From: Scortum barcoo
Lineage: Eukaryota; Chordata; Actinopteri; Centrarchiformes; Terapontidae
NCBI GenBank assembly: GCA_023238725.1
Contig: CM041531.1
Location: 18,870,643-18,934,642, forward strand
Length of the DNA: 64,000 nucleotides
Direction: 5' to 3'
Shown piece by piece: positions 12,396-25,671 of this stretch. The position numbers and the translations under genes were made by a program. Below the pieces are notes generated by a model, which made no database searches, was not told the origin of the DNA, and worked only from the letters and a program-made list of their open reading frames with translations. Position 1 is the first letter of the stretch. Each line of letters begins with the position of its first letter.

Positions 12396-15300
12396 CCCCT
12401 CCCCTTGGATCTCAGTACATAAGACAGGCTCCAATTTCCATTTGTGCCAAACAGTGTGCCGCAGTGGTGTGAACTACTGCAACAGTTTCAGCGTAGACCC
12501 ATATTCGACAGGCATATGGTGTCTTCTTTTCTGGATCTCAGGGTTTTTTGGTGGGTACAGTGGGTGTTGATGTAAAGTTTTACTCCAGACACCGCAAGCT
12601 TCCAAAGTAATTTCGATATGACTAAAAAAAGATGAAACCATGTGTTCTTCCCATGGGGGTTGATTATACACAGTATTTGTTTTTTTAACAAGGTTTATCT
12701 GACCTTACACATAAAAACACAGAGACAATATGTGAACTTTTTAATCCTGCCATGATTATTTTACCTCTATTCTCTATGCTGGTGCTCTCTGTGCTGGTTG
12801 TAGGCTGCAAAATTGACATTTGTACAAAGATGAATCAAATGAACCAGTCCTCAATCAATTTAGCTCTGTCTGGGTAACAGTAGTTAAAAGAATCAGGCCT
12901 CTCTCCACTGAGGGACGTGTCTGCACTCTAAACATGGTGTGGGCTGATGTACAGTCATTAGTGCTAGTTCAGTTTCCTTATGCAAACTCGACTTAGACAC
13001 ATTATTGCACCTTAAGCACATTGGCAAAAATCAATTCTGCTGTAAGCTGAACAGTGCTTAAGGTACTATTATTGCAAATATATAAAAATATAATTTTTAC
13101 TTTTACATTCATCCTAGAAAAAGAATACAGTGGCTAAAATTAAAAAATAAGGTAATGACTTAAATGAATCTTACTAAATTGTTTCCACTTTTGCATTGTT
13201 GACTTAATACTAATTGTCTTTTACAGCTAGACAATTAGTTTAGTACAACAAACATGATTCACTTTGACCTATAATTGATTAATTCAGTGATCAAATTATT
13301 TCATTTTAGCTGTTTTGTTTTTTTTTTTACTTCTCTGCTTTACTTCTGTCCTATGCAAAAATGCCCGTACTAATTATTAGCTCTGTTTCTTTTAGTATTA
13401 CTTATTTATTTCATCCAAGTCTAAATAAATAATTCATAACAATGGGTGCGTCTCAATTAAATGACTTTAACCTCACATAACAATAACTTTAATTCTAAGA
13501 CAAACATCAAAATGGCATTAAATTTCATTCAAAATCTATTAATGGATGAAGTTTTTAATGCCAAACAGCCCACGAACACAACTGTGGCTGACCAAACCTC
13601 AACCAATCCAGGGTCAACTTTAAATTAGAACAAAGAAAAACGTTAATCCTTTTACTGTTTTCAGTATTACAAGTACTGCTACATGAGTTTAGTGCCAAAG
13701 TAGTCTGGTCTAAACAGACTACTTTGAAGACTCTTAGCATGCTAGCTGAAAGTACAATTCTATTATTGTTATAACTGCTAAATTAACATGGGACAGGATG
13801 GAATTTCTCTTAATTTTAGTGCTTAATGAAAAACATTTCTTGCACTGTGTGCTGATACAATTAACAACTGTTGTGAATTAAACAAAGCAAAAAAAAGTGA
13901 CTTGTCGATACTGGATGCAAACTCTCGTCCCTAGTGGTGGATGCAGTCGAGCAGCAAAACAAGCTAAGCAAAAAGGCAAAAAATGTTTGTCAAAATTGAT
14001 ATATTAATAAAACAGTGTTGTTTATTTTCATTTTGACTGACGTCTTAAAATAAGAACCACCACCTCAAGCACACACATGTAACAAATGTCATTTATTATG
14101 CTGAAAAACAATTATTTTAACCCCACGCCTCCAAATAATTATTTGAATGTTGTTACTTTTCCTTATACTGCAAATGTCACATCTTTTGTTTGTGCGAGTG
14201 TGTGTGATACTAGCACTAGCATGATATTCCCTGGTTGATTAATCTCTTCTTATTTGTACTGTGTAATGTGTTTTGCAGACACCCCTGCAAAGACTTGGTG
14301 GCCCATCTGCATTGCCTGTTGCCTCATTATGTTTCCTCTATGCAATATTACAGCCTTACTGGAGCAAAGCACATGTTCTACTCACATTAGGCCAACATCT
14401 GGTCTTAGCTGGTCTGCTCTAATTGTTGTCTGTGGGGATTATTCTTAGCTTTTTTTTTTTTTTCTCAGCTTGTCAACCAAAAAGTGAAATGTGAAGCATA
14501 CAGGTATAATAAAGTGCAGGATCAAAGCTTTTCTGCAAACTTTGATGATTGCAAATCCACCAATGTTTCTCATATCTGATGGCATATCAAGCAAAGAGCA
14601 AGAGTCGATGCTTAAAGTATTTCAGCAATGTTAAGTCAATATTTTCAGCCTTAACTTGCCAACCACAGGATGTTTTACAAATTCCTAAGGCATGATCACA
14701 CAGCATAAGCAGAAAGTATTTTGCTGAGACTGTTTAGGATTGACTGAGGATTCTTTGTATTGAGGTGCAGTCAGCCAAACCTTTGCTATAAACAGACTTT
14801 ATTCCATATCACAGAAACATGTGTCCTGACCTTTCCACCAAGACCTTTCATTTATTTTCTAATACAGTTCCCCTTGTGGGTAACTCTGTTCTTATAGTCA
14901 TAGAAAAGGTCAAAGCAAGCACTCATGTCTGATGTCTGCCTGCTGAATTAGCTGTGTCACCTTTAATTTCTCCAGAATCAGACCTCACCACTCTGCCAGG
15001 TCTCATTTGATTGTAGTGTGTGTTCAGTATTCATGCTGTATTAAGCTGGTGATTGTGCTGTATATATGAATATGAAAGTATGATGGCAATAATAGACTTA
15101 AATAATTTAATGCTTACAGAGAGTCCATCTCCCAGCTCAAGCTGTGCTCAGTGAAGAAACGCTCACAAATATTTAGACATTTGCATCCTCACAATGACTG
15201 GGTACCAAAATCCTTCTTTATCACTCTCCACTTCTTTCAGCTGGTAAAATGGCCATAGAGAGGTGCACCTCTTGCGCAAACCCCATTTATCCCAAACACA

Positions 15301-15990
15301 GACGTTCTTTTAATGACCGAAGAAGAATGAGGGGATGTGATTTTCCATTAATCAACAATGGCAGAGCAAGCTCATTTGTTTTGTTACGGAATGAAATTCT
15401 GAATTTAGGACATTGAAAAGAAATGACCCCTTTATGCATGAGAACAGCCTCAGAGAGAGGAGGCGGGGGGCTGGGCCTGTCACAGCGATGCTGATCGATG
15501 ATGCTGCCTCAGATTATGAATACAGAATTAGCACATTAGGACTTGTATGATAAATAGAGCAACCACCGGTCAGTCCCCGAATCACCTCAAAGAACAGCAA
15601 GGCAATTTGAGTGCATCCTAAGATGATTTCAGCTTTGCGTAGATCCCCTAGCTGAGCTCTTCGGGGTCACCAAGCTGTCCATACAATGTTATCGCAAAGA
15701 GTTACAGGCTTATTGTGCTGGTGAACAGTAAAAAGCCATCTCTCCTGTGGTGGCTACATAGGACTCAGATCATAACACATAGATTCACAATCAAGAAAGG
15801 TAGCTTATATCGTCCACTTTTATTTAACCCTCCTCTGTCTGTGAAGCATCCATCTTTTGTTGAGAGGCTTCGACTCCTACAGTTTTTGAATGGTGAAAAA
15901 AATAGTCCCACCAGTAACCAAGCTAGCTTTAGCAAGTACTTGACCATTTTCAAATTTTGTTTTCGATTGTTTTTCTCTCAGCAGGGAGCG
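12396..15990. other. gene-free 3' flank, no recognised gene
   Basis: Very AT-rich around 13000-14200. It contains the inverted repeat at 13696-13726 and T-rich runs near 13317-13329 and 14451-14463. The 123-codon plus-strand frame at 15715-16086 has no recognisable domain. Confidence 0.7.
13696..13726. repeat. inverted repeat, 12-bp perfect arms with 7-bp spacer
   Basis: CAAAGTAGTCTG, spacer GTCTAAA, CAGACTACTTTG. Isolated in AT-rich DNA with no flanking gene. Confidence 0.9.
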
Positions 15991-16430
15991 GTCGACCTTC
16001 TAAAGAAAAAGCTGAAAGAAGCTTGGAGAGCTATTGTTACTCACCAGTACTATCACTTCCCATTTGGCAAGTGGGTTAGCCGTTAGCTCACCAGCCATGG
16101 CGGCCTTTGTTGAGGTGGTGAGAGAAAGGGGCTGCTTACTTTACAAATTGCTTACAGCACTTTGACTGACTTGCAGTTAATTTCCCTGCACAGGATGACC
16201 GGGGCATGCAGGTGCTGTCCCTTATGCCTGATTAGACTTCTTCTCAGGTGATTCCTGTGGGCGTGTCCTGATTGATTGACATCTCCCTCTCTGGTTTGTT
16301 GGTTTTGTCGCACCTGTTAGGGCGGTGCAGCTTACACCTTTATAGTTCCCATTTGTACCCAGACCTCAGGTAAGTCCCAGCTACGCTCCACCCAGCTTCA
16401 ACCCAGCTTCAGCAGCACACAAGCCAAAAT
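15991..16430. other. GC-richer block of unknown origin
   Basis: Contrasts with the AT-rich flanks. It contains CACCAGCCATGGCGGCCTTT, GTGGGCGTGTCCTGATTGAT and a small CCCAGCTTCA duplication near its right end. It has no open frame of note. It could be a transposon remnant or an unannotated exon or regulatory block; I cannot decide. Confidence 0.35.
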
Positions 16431-19120
16431 AACTGAAAACATGTGTGAGAGCAAAGTAGGCAAATATTAGACACGAGATAAATATTTAAAGTGTTAGTTG
16501 GAACTTCACTTAACAGACGCAGCTTGGTCTGGCCCACTGAGCAATCGGATATTGACAGGAGGTTTAATGGATGTTTATTTGTATGTAGATGTTACGTTTA
16601 GATAAGGGGTATCATATATGTTATTCAAATTTGAAAAAAAAAAATAGTAGCTTAGTAGATGTCTAGGGATGAGACTGAACTGAGTCAGTGTGCAGCACTT
16701 ATATTGAATTATTTACAGGTTTTTATGCTTTTCTAAGATATGCAATGATGTTTTTAAACAACAAGTCCTGGTCTAAATCAGAACTAAAGCATGCTTAAAT
16801 GACATCTTTTGCTCAGTTGGGTCTTTTCTAAACATCTCTGAGTCAACAGTTTCTACATTTATTTTGTTCTGTGCCGTTCTTAAGTAGCACTGTGATATGA
16901 CTTTGTGCGGCTGTGGCTATTATTAACCTCCTCGTGTTAATGAGCCACAGCAACTGAAGTTTGTCTGACATAATAAGATGAACCTCAATAGTCCGTTTGG
17001 TCCGTCGTCGCCAGTATCGCTGCTGTAAACAAGCCCCGAGACGAGACACACGGTGCTTTAAAGCAAACACTGAGGAGGTTTTATGAGAGGAGATTGTACT
17101 ACTTCAGTGTGCAAAAAGAGGATAATTGCTGCACCCCCACATCTGACACTGACACCGCCTGAGATAAGGCTGGCAAGAGGAAACATTAAATGGCTGACTG
17201 GCATGAGCGATTTTTGACCTGTTTCGTTAATCAGTGATAAACTGTGGATGTGACTTGATTCAGAGATTCAAAACTCTCACTACTACTGCTATTAAAAATA
17301 ACAATAACACTTTTTTTTTCCTGTGCCTGATATAGTGGGCTGCCAGTGTCAGTGTGCTGATGGCTGCTGCCTCACTTTGTCACTGTTGTGTTTTAATATT
17401 AAACTGACAAGGTAGCTAAATAGCACCGCTGAGGCAAATAACAGCTTTAGCCCTGAAAATGAAGCTGAAAGTAGTGCTAATGTCTCAGCTGTTTGTGCTG
17501 CGACAGTGAAAACAAAAGGGTGTCTCTCTAATTTGGAACAATTTGAAAACAGAGTTATGGCCAGTAGAGAAGCTGGTAAAATCGACCACCTGTCACCTCT
17601 TTCTTTCACTGGCTGCAGAGCTCAGTCTTTCAAAAGGTGGCTTCAAGTGGCTGCATGTTGGGTGCAATTTGCTCCCAATTTTCTAAATCATGCAATACTA
17701 AGCCCAGAGACTGCTTTAATTACAATCTATTTACCATTTGTCCTTTTCTATTAATTTGCCCCTCGGTCAACTGATAGTCCAAAGGTGTCAACTCTATGTG
17801 TTAAAAAGTGAAACAAAAGAAAACACTGAACTGTCAAGCACATTCATTTGTGCACAGTTTTCATCCAGATTTATTTGAACTGCATTTTTAGAAAATCTAA
17901 AAAAAAAAAATAAATAAAATTAAAAAACTAAAAAATTAGTTCTTTAAGATAATCAGTAGATGGTGCTAATTTTCCAGTCGTGCTCCAGTCAACCATTGCA
18001 GAAGAAGAAGCCACAACAAGACCTGAAGTGAACCAGTCAAATCTCAAACAAACAAAACAATTTAGAAAACGTGACTGAAATATGACATCTAATGTTGCCT
18101 TGTATTTTATGTTGTTTTTTTTTTTTTTATTAATTTAAGGAACGGTATAGACTCCACTGTCATGATTACTTTTCACTGAAACACCAACTCATCTCAGCCG
18201 CACGTAAAAATGTGATATTTCAACTGTATTTTTAATTCAAGTGTTTCCGCTCAGGTTTTCTGCATAATTGCAGCTGAATGAAGATGCACATACTTTCAGG
18301 TTCCCAGAGAAGCTGTGTGTCCTTGCATTGCGGATACTGCAAGGACAAGCTAGATAGAGTGGTATAAGAAAAACTACGTAAACACTAGGAAAACAGTGTC
18401 TCCACTGAGCCACTGTTGAACCTCTCAGTGCTTCACATCATATCATATATGGACTAAACAACCAACACCTGAAGTGTTGAAAACTCCCAAAAGCTTGTAA
18501 ACATCCTGTCATGTTTGATATGGATAAATGGCAGATTCATCACATTGGCGGCTGAGGAGTTATGTTTTGCATCTTTGCAGATTAACCTTTCTGCTCTGCC
18601 GTCTGTTTTGATTTGTTTAAAAGCTGTTAATTTCAGTCAACCCTACAACTGCAAACATGGCAGTAAAATATTGAATCAGACCATTTGGGTCCCTTTTGCT
18701 GTAAAACCTGACTACAGCAGGTTTGGATCTGTCTGATCTTCAAACAGACAAGACTGTCTTGCAGGGCTCCATCCCTCTACACTTTATGTCTTGAAGCACA
18801 TGCTAATAGTCTTGACTCTGTGTTATTTATTAGCATTTTATATGAAACTTTTACACCAGAGATACCAGAACACATTTACACTCTTTGAGTAGCCCCACAG
18901 TAAAAAAAACACAACACATAGTTGACCTGCTCGCTTTTATTTTGCCTGCCTGGATGCCCAGAAAGTGTCAGTATTTTAAATCTTTTAGCTGCATATAGAA
19001 CACTCTGACCTGTAGTGTAAATCTGAAGTGTCTTCAGTGTGTGTGTGTGTGTGTGTGCCAAAACACTAGTACACATAATAAACATTAGGTTGTATGGCCT
19101 TTCAGGACTAAAGGGACCGT
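16431..19120. other. gene-free 3' flank, no recognised gene
   Basis: Mixed AT-rich DNA with A- or T-rich runs at about 17899-17935 and 18114-18129. A CpG-containing stretch at about 16990-17050 has an overlapping 75-codon minus-strand frame without known motif. Confidence 0.65.
19037..19057 (+). repeat. GT microsatellite
   Basis: Uninterrupted GT dinucleotides, about ten units. Confidence 0.9.
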
Positions 19121-19129
19121 AGGTGAGAA

Positions 19130-19340
19130 TGTGTTGAGGGTAAGTGCAGACCCCCGGGCACCCGGCGAGACCCCAGCCCTGCTCCGTCCCTCCCCTTTAG
19201 CTGGCCCCTTCTCTCTCTGCAGGCACTGAACAAAGAGAGGACCCAAACAATGGATCACTCTGAGAGCTGAATGGCTTTGCGGGTCAAGCACTAACCCCCG
19301 TCCCGCTTTGACAGAAACACAACCCACACTTGTTCTGCTG
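19130..19340. other. GC-rich block in AT-rich flank, possible regulatory element
   Basis: The densest C/G stretch of the first 20 kb, with GACCCCCGGGCACCCGGCGA and a CTCTCTCTGCAG tract. The 101-codon minus-strand frame across it has no known motif. A conserved enhancer is possible but this is inference from composition only. Confidence 0.3.
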
Positions 19341-20112
19341 AAGAGAGGCTGACCCTCCCGGCAAAGAAATAATGAATGCTGCCTGGGCATTAAACTGATA
19401 AAACTACTGGGACTGGAATCAGTTTGGCAGACAAATCTCCTCTAATGGCGTGAGGCTGGAGCCTGTCTTCTGTCCTGTCTCTCCCCTCTTCATTACAAGT
19501 CTACTGTACACTGTCCAGGCATCCACACAGCCATGTTGAGCCGCTCAGCAGAGTTCATAGCTCAGGATGTGACCTTAAAGAGCAGCTGTCCGCTCTTTTT
19601 TCCGAGCATCGCTCATTTTCACTTTTATTTCATTTCGGTTTCGTTTCGAGCTAGCTGGAAATGGTGTCACAAACAAAGAGGCCATCGTGTGCAGCCAACT
19701 GAAAATGTGTCGGCGAGTTATTTGTTAGGCAAATTGACTGATCAACTGCCACAAGAGCTTGTGTTTATAAATAAAAGCTCTGCCTATGAAATCTCTCACA
19801 GCATCAAGGTCCAACCCAGAGATTTGCATGTTTCATAGTCAAATTGGTTAAAAAATACGTTTGCAAATCATCCCCAGCTCTTATTATGCCACTCCTTCCT
19901 GGAGTGTCATCGCATCTGGAAGAATTGCACTGCAGGAACATGAAGAATCTATTTGACACTGCGATTTCCTGTGATTGTCTGAAGCCCTTGCGCACAAATT
20001 CTGTCATGTTATAGCTGCAAAACGCACCATCTGGTACTGTGAGGTTAAGGAATTATTTTAATGCTATGAATTATGCCAAAATGCAATTAGATCCAGGTCT
20101 GTTCATAGTCAG

Positions 20113-20166
20113 CATAAGGTACCATAAGATAAAACTTAATTATCCCCATGGGGACAATGGGTAAGA
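20113..20166 (+). mobile_element. possible short LINE/SINE 3' end remnant
   Basis: ATAAGATAAAACTTAATTAT followed by CCCCATGGGGACAATGGG resembles the common teleost tail 'aagataaactttattgatcccc...ggggaaatt'. Only about 50 bp and diverged. Confidence 0.35.
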
Positions 20167-22622
20167 TCATCATCATTTACTGATCCCCCCTCCTCCTTTT
20201 CTTCTTCCTCCACTTTAACTTTGTTCCTCCTCATACCACTGTTTAATCACAGCATTGTATATCGGGTGCATCTGAGTTCCTGTCGGCTTTGTGTACGGCT
20301 GCCGTGGCACTTCTATGTGGGGCTCAAACGGTGGTTTTACAGCTCACCGTCTGCATGGGCAGCTGAGGTCTGGAGGCATGCAAGCTGTTCGGTCTTTCAC
20401 CTTGGCTTGCAGCCCCTCCCCCAGGTCAGCGGCCATACATTAGATCAAGCTAGGCCTCACAGGGTCGAGGAACCGGTGCCAATCACTCCACAATGTAGAA
20501 TAAAGCAGGGGTGGGCGGATGCTATAAACCTTGCTGAAGCAAAGAAACATTTATTTCCATCCTTTATGTCAAAGGTTTGTTTCAGAACTGTTGTTAATTA
20601 TCATTAACTTTCCTGATATACAGCATGTATATGGAGTTACTGTGATTATAGTTTAGGAATGATTATTTCAGATTTGCTATTTTGGCAGTATTATTATAAT
20701 ATATTGCAATTTTGCTAACACAAATGTCAAAAATGGACTGGCTACAGATTCTATTGGCTGTATTCATCTCTGATTAGTAACCAGCAATAGAAAATACATT
20801 TATTTAAATACTGTACTTAAATACAAATTTGATTTACTTAATTTGTCTGAGTGACTCGTGACATTGCACAGTGTCATTTCACATATGATGATCAATGCAT
20901 AAAATAAAACACAATTTTTATTTCTGACAATGCACTTAAAATAAAACACTGTTTATATTTCAATGCATCAATAATAATAATAAGCCCATTATGTAATGTC
21001 ACTAATAATAATACATAAGACTTTTATGTTTTATGTTATATTTAATGTTGCAGTATTTCTATAAATACAGTACTTAGGCAAAGGTACTTACTGAGAACTT
21101 CTTCTACCATCATAGGATGCTGAATAGCTTTCAGACAAAAAAAGCAATTTGACTAAATTTATCTTAACTAATCATTAATGCAAAAAATATAGTAACCCTC
21201 TAATGCCAGCTGTGTACATTATAAAGAAAAGAAAGGCTGGTGTTTCTGGATGGCCTGTGTGTATCTGTCCCTGCATCTGTATGCACTTCAGACAGCAGTC
21301 ATATGCTGTGAGGAGACTCCATGGCTCATTTGCCTCTGCTCCTGCACCCTGAGAAATGACTGTGTAAAAGAATCATCCTCAGCTTGAATCTATTATCACC
21401 TGATCCTGTACTGTTTCAAGTTTGCCAGGCCCACATACGGAACGCCTCGCATTTAACCCTTTCCCAGTGTCTCTGCTGGATGGCAGCCCATTTCCCCGAC
21501 TATTACCATGAGTAAATGTTTTCCTTCGCCTTCTCCAATGAGTAATTTTTGGTGTCTAACTTGTCTCTAACCTTTTCCTACCCCCCCTTTGTTTGGCTTT
21601 TGTTTGGCAACAGCTGTTATCATGGATTTCTATTTTTTTCTTTCTTTTTTTTTTTTGGTCAGCTGTGATTGCTCCGGGCAAAACAGGAGCAGATGGTGTT
21701 TTGCTATGCATGAATGGAGCGTTAGAGGAGTTGGACTGAATAGGCCAAGTTTTGAATGGTGTCTACACAGCACCTGCCTCTTGTAGCAGCAGGGACATCC
21801 TAGTGGCATGATCTGTCTTGGCTTCGCTGCCATCGTAAAGGATGAAAGAAAGAAACAGAGGGGGAACCTTGTTGGGTACCGTCCATATCTATTGATTTTC
21901 CTGCAATTCGTGGCATAATGTGGTGTACAGTCAGTTTGAGTTAATTGGATGTGACACAGCGTGCACAAGTAATCTATCACTCTAGTCTCCTGGTACACTT
22001 TATCAGTTTTGTTGCTATAGAAACGTGTTGGCTCTGTAATAGCCTATATTAACAGGCTAAGTAAGTTGCAATAAAAGGCAATTTCAGAGTTGGGATCCTC
22101 TGCTGAACACAAAGCCTATAAAATACTGATGAAATAAATCGGAAAGTGGCAGTGGGGGGAGAGCAAGCTGGATTTTACATTCTTAAACCAAACAAGTCCA
22201 AATAAAAAGAGACTGCTATCGTTTCCATGCAATGCAGGGACATCTGTCAACCTCTGGGGCATGATGATCTGTCACAATAAAGAAAGCTTTCTCAAATCAC
22301 TGACAGCTTGCTGTGCGATTTTTTTTTTTTTATTTAGAGACGACCGTATAACTCAACAGAGAATAAATGCTCCAGATGCATTTGGTCCGCTAAATACTGA
22401 CAATGCACAATAACATACTGAGTGAACCATAATAATCTGAAACAAACCAGCTCCTCATATGCTCACTGCTGTTATTGTTATGGTGACAACTGCTTCCAAT
22501 ACACAGTTTTTCTTTGGGCTTTAGATGTTTATTCCCTGACCTTTATGACGTTGACAGCAGGAGAATGGCGGTTATCTTATCTGCCCTCTTTCTAGCTTGT
22601 GCTCCACTGCACAATACACACT

Positions 22623-22655
22623 CTAATATATATCTAATATATATCTAATATATTG
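22623..22655 (+). repeat. 11-bp tandem repeat, three units (CTAATATATAT)
   Basis: Two exact CTAATATATAT units and a third ending ATATT. The array is flanked by ACACTCT on the left and GAGAGTGA on the right, so it can also fold back on itself. Confidence 0.85.
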
Positions 22656-24249
22656 AGAGTGAGAACTAAACATACTGTTAACCATTTACTGGAAACAGGG
22701 TGTTTTTATAGTGACTAACAGCACCCCTTCCTCCAGAAATATTACATGAATTATATGACAAATTACTGGAGTATCAAGCTTCACAGTGTTTGGTTTTCTG
22801 TATATTATAGAGGTCGTGTCAGAGTTGTGAAAGTGCGCTGTGTGCAGGCTGACAGAGGTCAAAAGACCGGCAGATCAGACTTACCATAGCAGAATTTAGC
22901 AAAAGGGACTAATGGCTGAATCACTGTGTCACCAAGGCAACATCATTGCGTAGAAATCCAGGATGGAAAATGTGTGTATGTGCGAGTTTGCATGTTGTGT
23001 GTGTGTGCATGTGGCTGTGAAAGACAAAAAAGACAAAGGGGGAACAACAGAGTGCATGTGTGATTATTTGTGCTTAGGCTCATATTTTCTGCAGAATAAC
23101 ACATTTGTATTTATTTCAGGTCCTTCATTCTGATAATTCATAAAAATGAGCACTTTCTGAATTTGTTTAGATGTTTAATTTGAATTAATATGCTTAATCA
23201 TCTGGCCAAATCAATGATAAATAGGATTAAATTAAAAGATTTAGATAAGATTATCAGAAAGGTTGTGCAAGGGTATCATAATATTTATACTCTCCCCTCC
23301 CTTTGTATATACCATTAACTTTGCTTGGAGGCATTGACTGTGGCACTCCTTTAGTCTGGCAGGTCAAAAGTTCTCTAAACAAACGTTACCATTGGTCGGG
23401 GATGTCAACAGTCCAGCAAGCCAAGAGAGCAGCCAGCAACCCCCCAAACACAGGTCACTATTCATCTCAGAGGTCAATAGTTCTCTCTATGAAGCTCATC
23501 ATTGCAAGGTCAAGAATTCCTTTAACATAGTTGTCCATTTGACTGGAGGCCTAGTTCCTCCCTCTAAACAAGGCTTGGCATTGGACTTGCGGAGTCAACT
23601 GTCTCCGCACCCCCCTGGAACAGGTCTCACCAGGAAAAAAATGAGGGGCCTGTTTTTTCTTTCTTTCTATTTTTTCTTACAGAGACAAAGTTTAGTGTCA
23701 GAGCAGAGCGGCAGCTCCTACATCTGTGACCAGACAGTCCAGACTGTGAGATTGGCTGTGGCGTGGGTCTGATGGTCAGATGGTCAGTGTCAGCAGGGCT
23801 TTTGTTACGCTCACATTGTATCTGTGCGATGAACGGGAAAAGAACAAAAGAGCCAAATAAATCATTAAAATACAGAATCCCTTAGCTTCCACATCTGACT
23901 CCTTAGTCATCCTCGGCACAGTGCCGAGCAACTGACCCCAGTGACGGGAGGGGGAGGACAATTAGGTCACCTCATGATTGCATTACTCAAATGACATATT
24001 AATGTCATAGTGCCCTTCATGCATTTCATCAGCGTTAGTTAATGATGAGGACAGACAGAGGGAAGAGCATGGGTGGTATTGATTGCTTCATGCTTCTATG
24101 ATCGGATCATATTTCACTCTGGGGAAAAAAAAAAAATTCTAGATACAACACAAAGTCTAGAGCACAAAGCAGGTGAAATGTATTTATTCACCTATTCAAA
24201 TGAAACCAATCCCCATAATCGCAAGAGCAGTGTATTGTCCTTGTAAATT

Positions 24250-24270
24250 ATGTGTGTGTGTGTGTGTGTA
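24250..24270 (+). repeat. TG microsatellite
   Basis: Uninterrupted TG dinucleotides, about ten units. Confidence 0.9.
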
Positions 24271-24599
24271 GCAGTGTTTTGAAAATATCTGTAACCTTTT
24301 TATTGCAGAGTCCCATAACTCCAACCCTGGCTGTGAGATATTTGTACACACAGTGACCGCAGTACTGAGGGGTTATGGAATAACAAGGAGCTCCATGCAT
24401 TATTAATGGGCTCTGCTGTGAATCTGTTCAGAATAATAACGGCGATTTCCCAGAGCCTCATTACTGTGTGTTTTTAAAGCATGTGTTTGGTATCCATGGA
24501 CACCCGCTCTCACATTCTCCTCTTCTCCCCCTGCGTTAAGATTCAGGTCATGCACGGCACTTGCTGTTTTTAATTTTCATTTCATCATAAGCACTTTAA

Positions 24600-24795
24600 G
24601 ACTGTTGCTAGTGCTTATTTGCGGTTTTCCTGCAGACCTCTTCACTCGGGCTTCTGACAGGACAGATGCTGCAATTAATCATGGCGGAGAAATGGGCATC
24701 GTTTCCATACCGAGCGGAAGAGCCGATCACCGCAGCGGCAGCAGTGACGGCGGGGCCTCGGCCCAAATTACAAATGCTTTCCTAAAACGGCCTAA
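24600..24795. other. GC-richer candidate regulatory block about 2.3 kb 3' of the tox3 stop
   Basis: CpG-containing stretch with GCAATTAATCATGGCGGAGA (a homeodomain-type AATTAAT core) and GATCACCGCAGCGGCAGCAG. No coding resemblance. Its composition and isolation suggest a conserved noncoding element, but only an alignment could show this. Confidence 0.3.
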
Positions 24796-25665
24796 TTGAA
24801 AACAAACCAAAATGTGAAAATTCTATCAAGTCGCTATCACAGAAGCACAGGAGCAGATTCTCTCTCCTAATTTGTAGCTAACATTAACCCATGTATAAAA
24901 TGTCTCAGCTGCCTTTGGAAGGGAGAAAAAAAAGCCTTCTCTGGGCCAGTGGATTCACAGGCTATTGTGAAGATATGATAATTATTGTTTGCCTGCCTTC
25001 CCTCCCCCGCTCACCATATTATTCAAGGGAGCTCAGCAAACCCCTGGGGATGTCTTGGAAATGAAGCGATTTTGAAGGGAGTAAGAAAGAGGCAGAATCC
25101 AATGAACTGGTGTGTGAGAAGGGGACTGTTATTGAGACAAGTACCAGTTACATGCTGACCTTGTCCAGTATCAACACTGTTTTTACACACAGTTACAATG
25201 GACTTCCATTCAAATCACTGAGAGACAGCACACACTATAATAATGCCAACATGAATGCTCATATACCCCTGAAAAGTATTTTTTCTCTTATAGAATTACT
25301 CCATAGAAAACATACAAATTTATTTTTGAGTATCTCATAAAGAACCAAGTGCTATGAATATTTATCAGTGTATTTATTTTCAATAGCTAACAAGGAGATG
25401 TGAAGAAATACCTCATAGAAATTATGGCTAATAAAACTTTTGAAATAAACCGATTCCTTCAAATAAATATTTGTGATTGATAGTTTAATTTTGAACAGAG
25501 ACACAAAGAAATATATAATACTTCATACAAAATTATGGCTACTATCATATTAGTGATGGAATGTCTCTGGATTTGTCTTCATGACCGAGCAAAAACTCAA
25601 ACATTAAATTACCTTTTCTATCGTGAGCTGAAAACAACTTTTCAAGAACTCCATACCGATATGCA

Positions 25666-25671
25666 TTTATT
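25666..25671 (-). terminator. candidate polyadenylation signal AATAAA for tox3
   Basis: The minus strand reads AATAAA (plus strand TTTATT) about 1.4 kb past the tox3 stop, with a GT-rich stretch a suitable distance downstream. Competing hexamers lie at 26727-26732, 26368-26373 and 25319-25324, so use of this site is only a guess; the choice would set the 3' UTR length. Confidence 0.25.

Larger units (their letters stand above)
19341..24599. other. gene-free 3' flank, no recognised gene
   Basis: AT-rich, particularly at 20600-21200. It holds the possible LINE/SINE remnant at 20113-20166, the 11-bp tandem repeat at 22623-22655, the TG run at 24250-24270 and T-rich runs. No gene is supported. 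Confidence 0.7.

Noticed and set aside
15715..16086. 123-codon plus-strand frame
   Set aside because: No family resemblance, start chosen only by an upstream stop; no transcript evidence possible from sequence.
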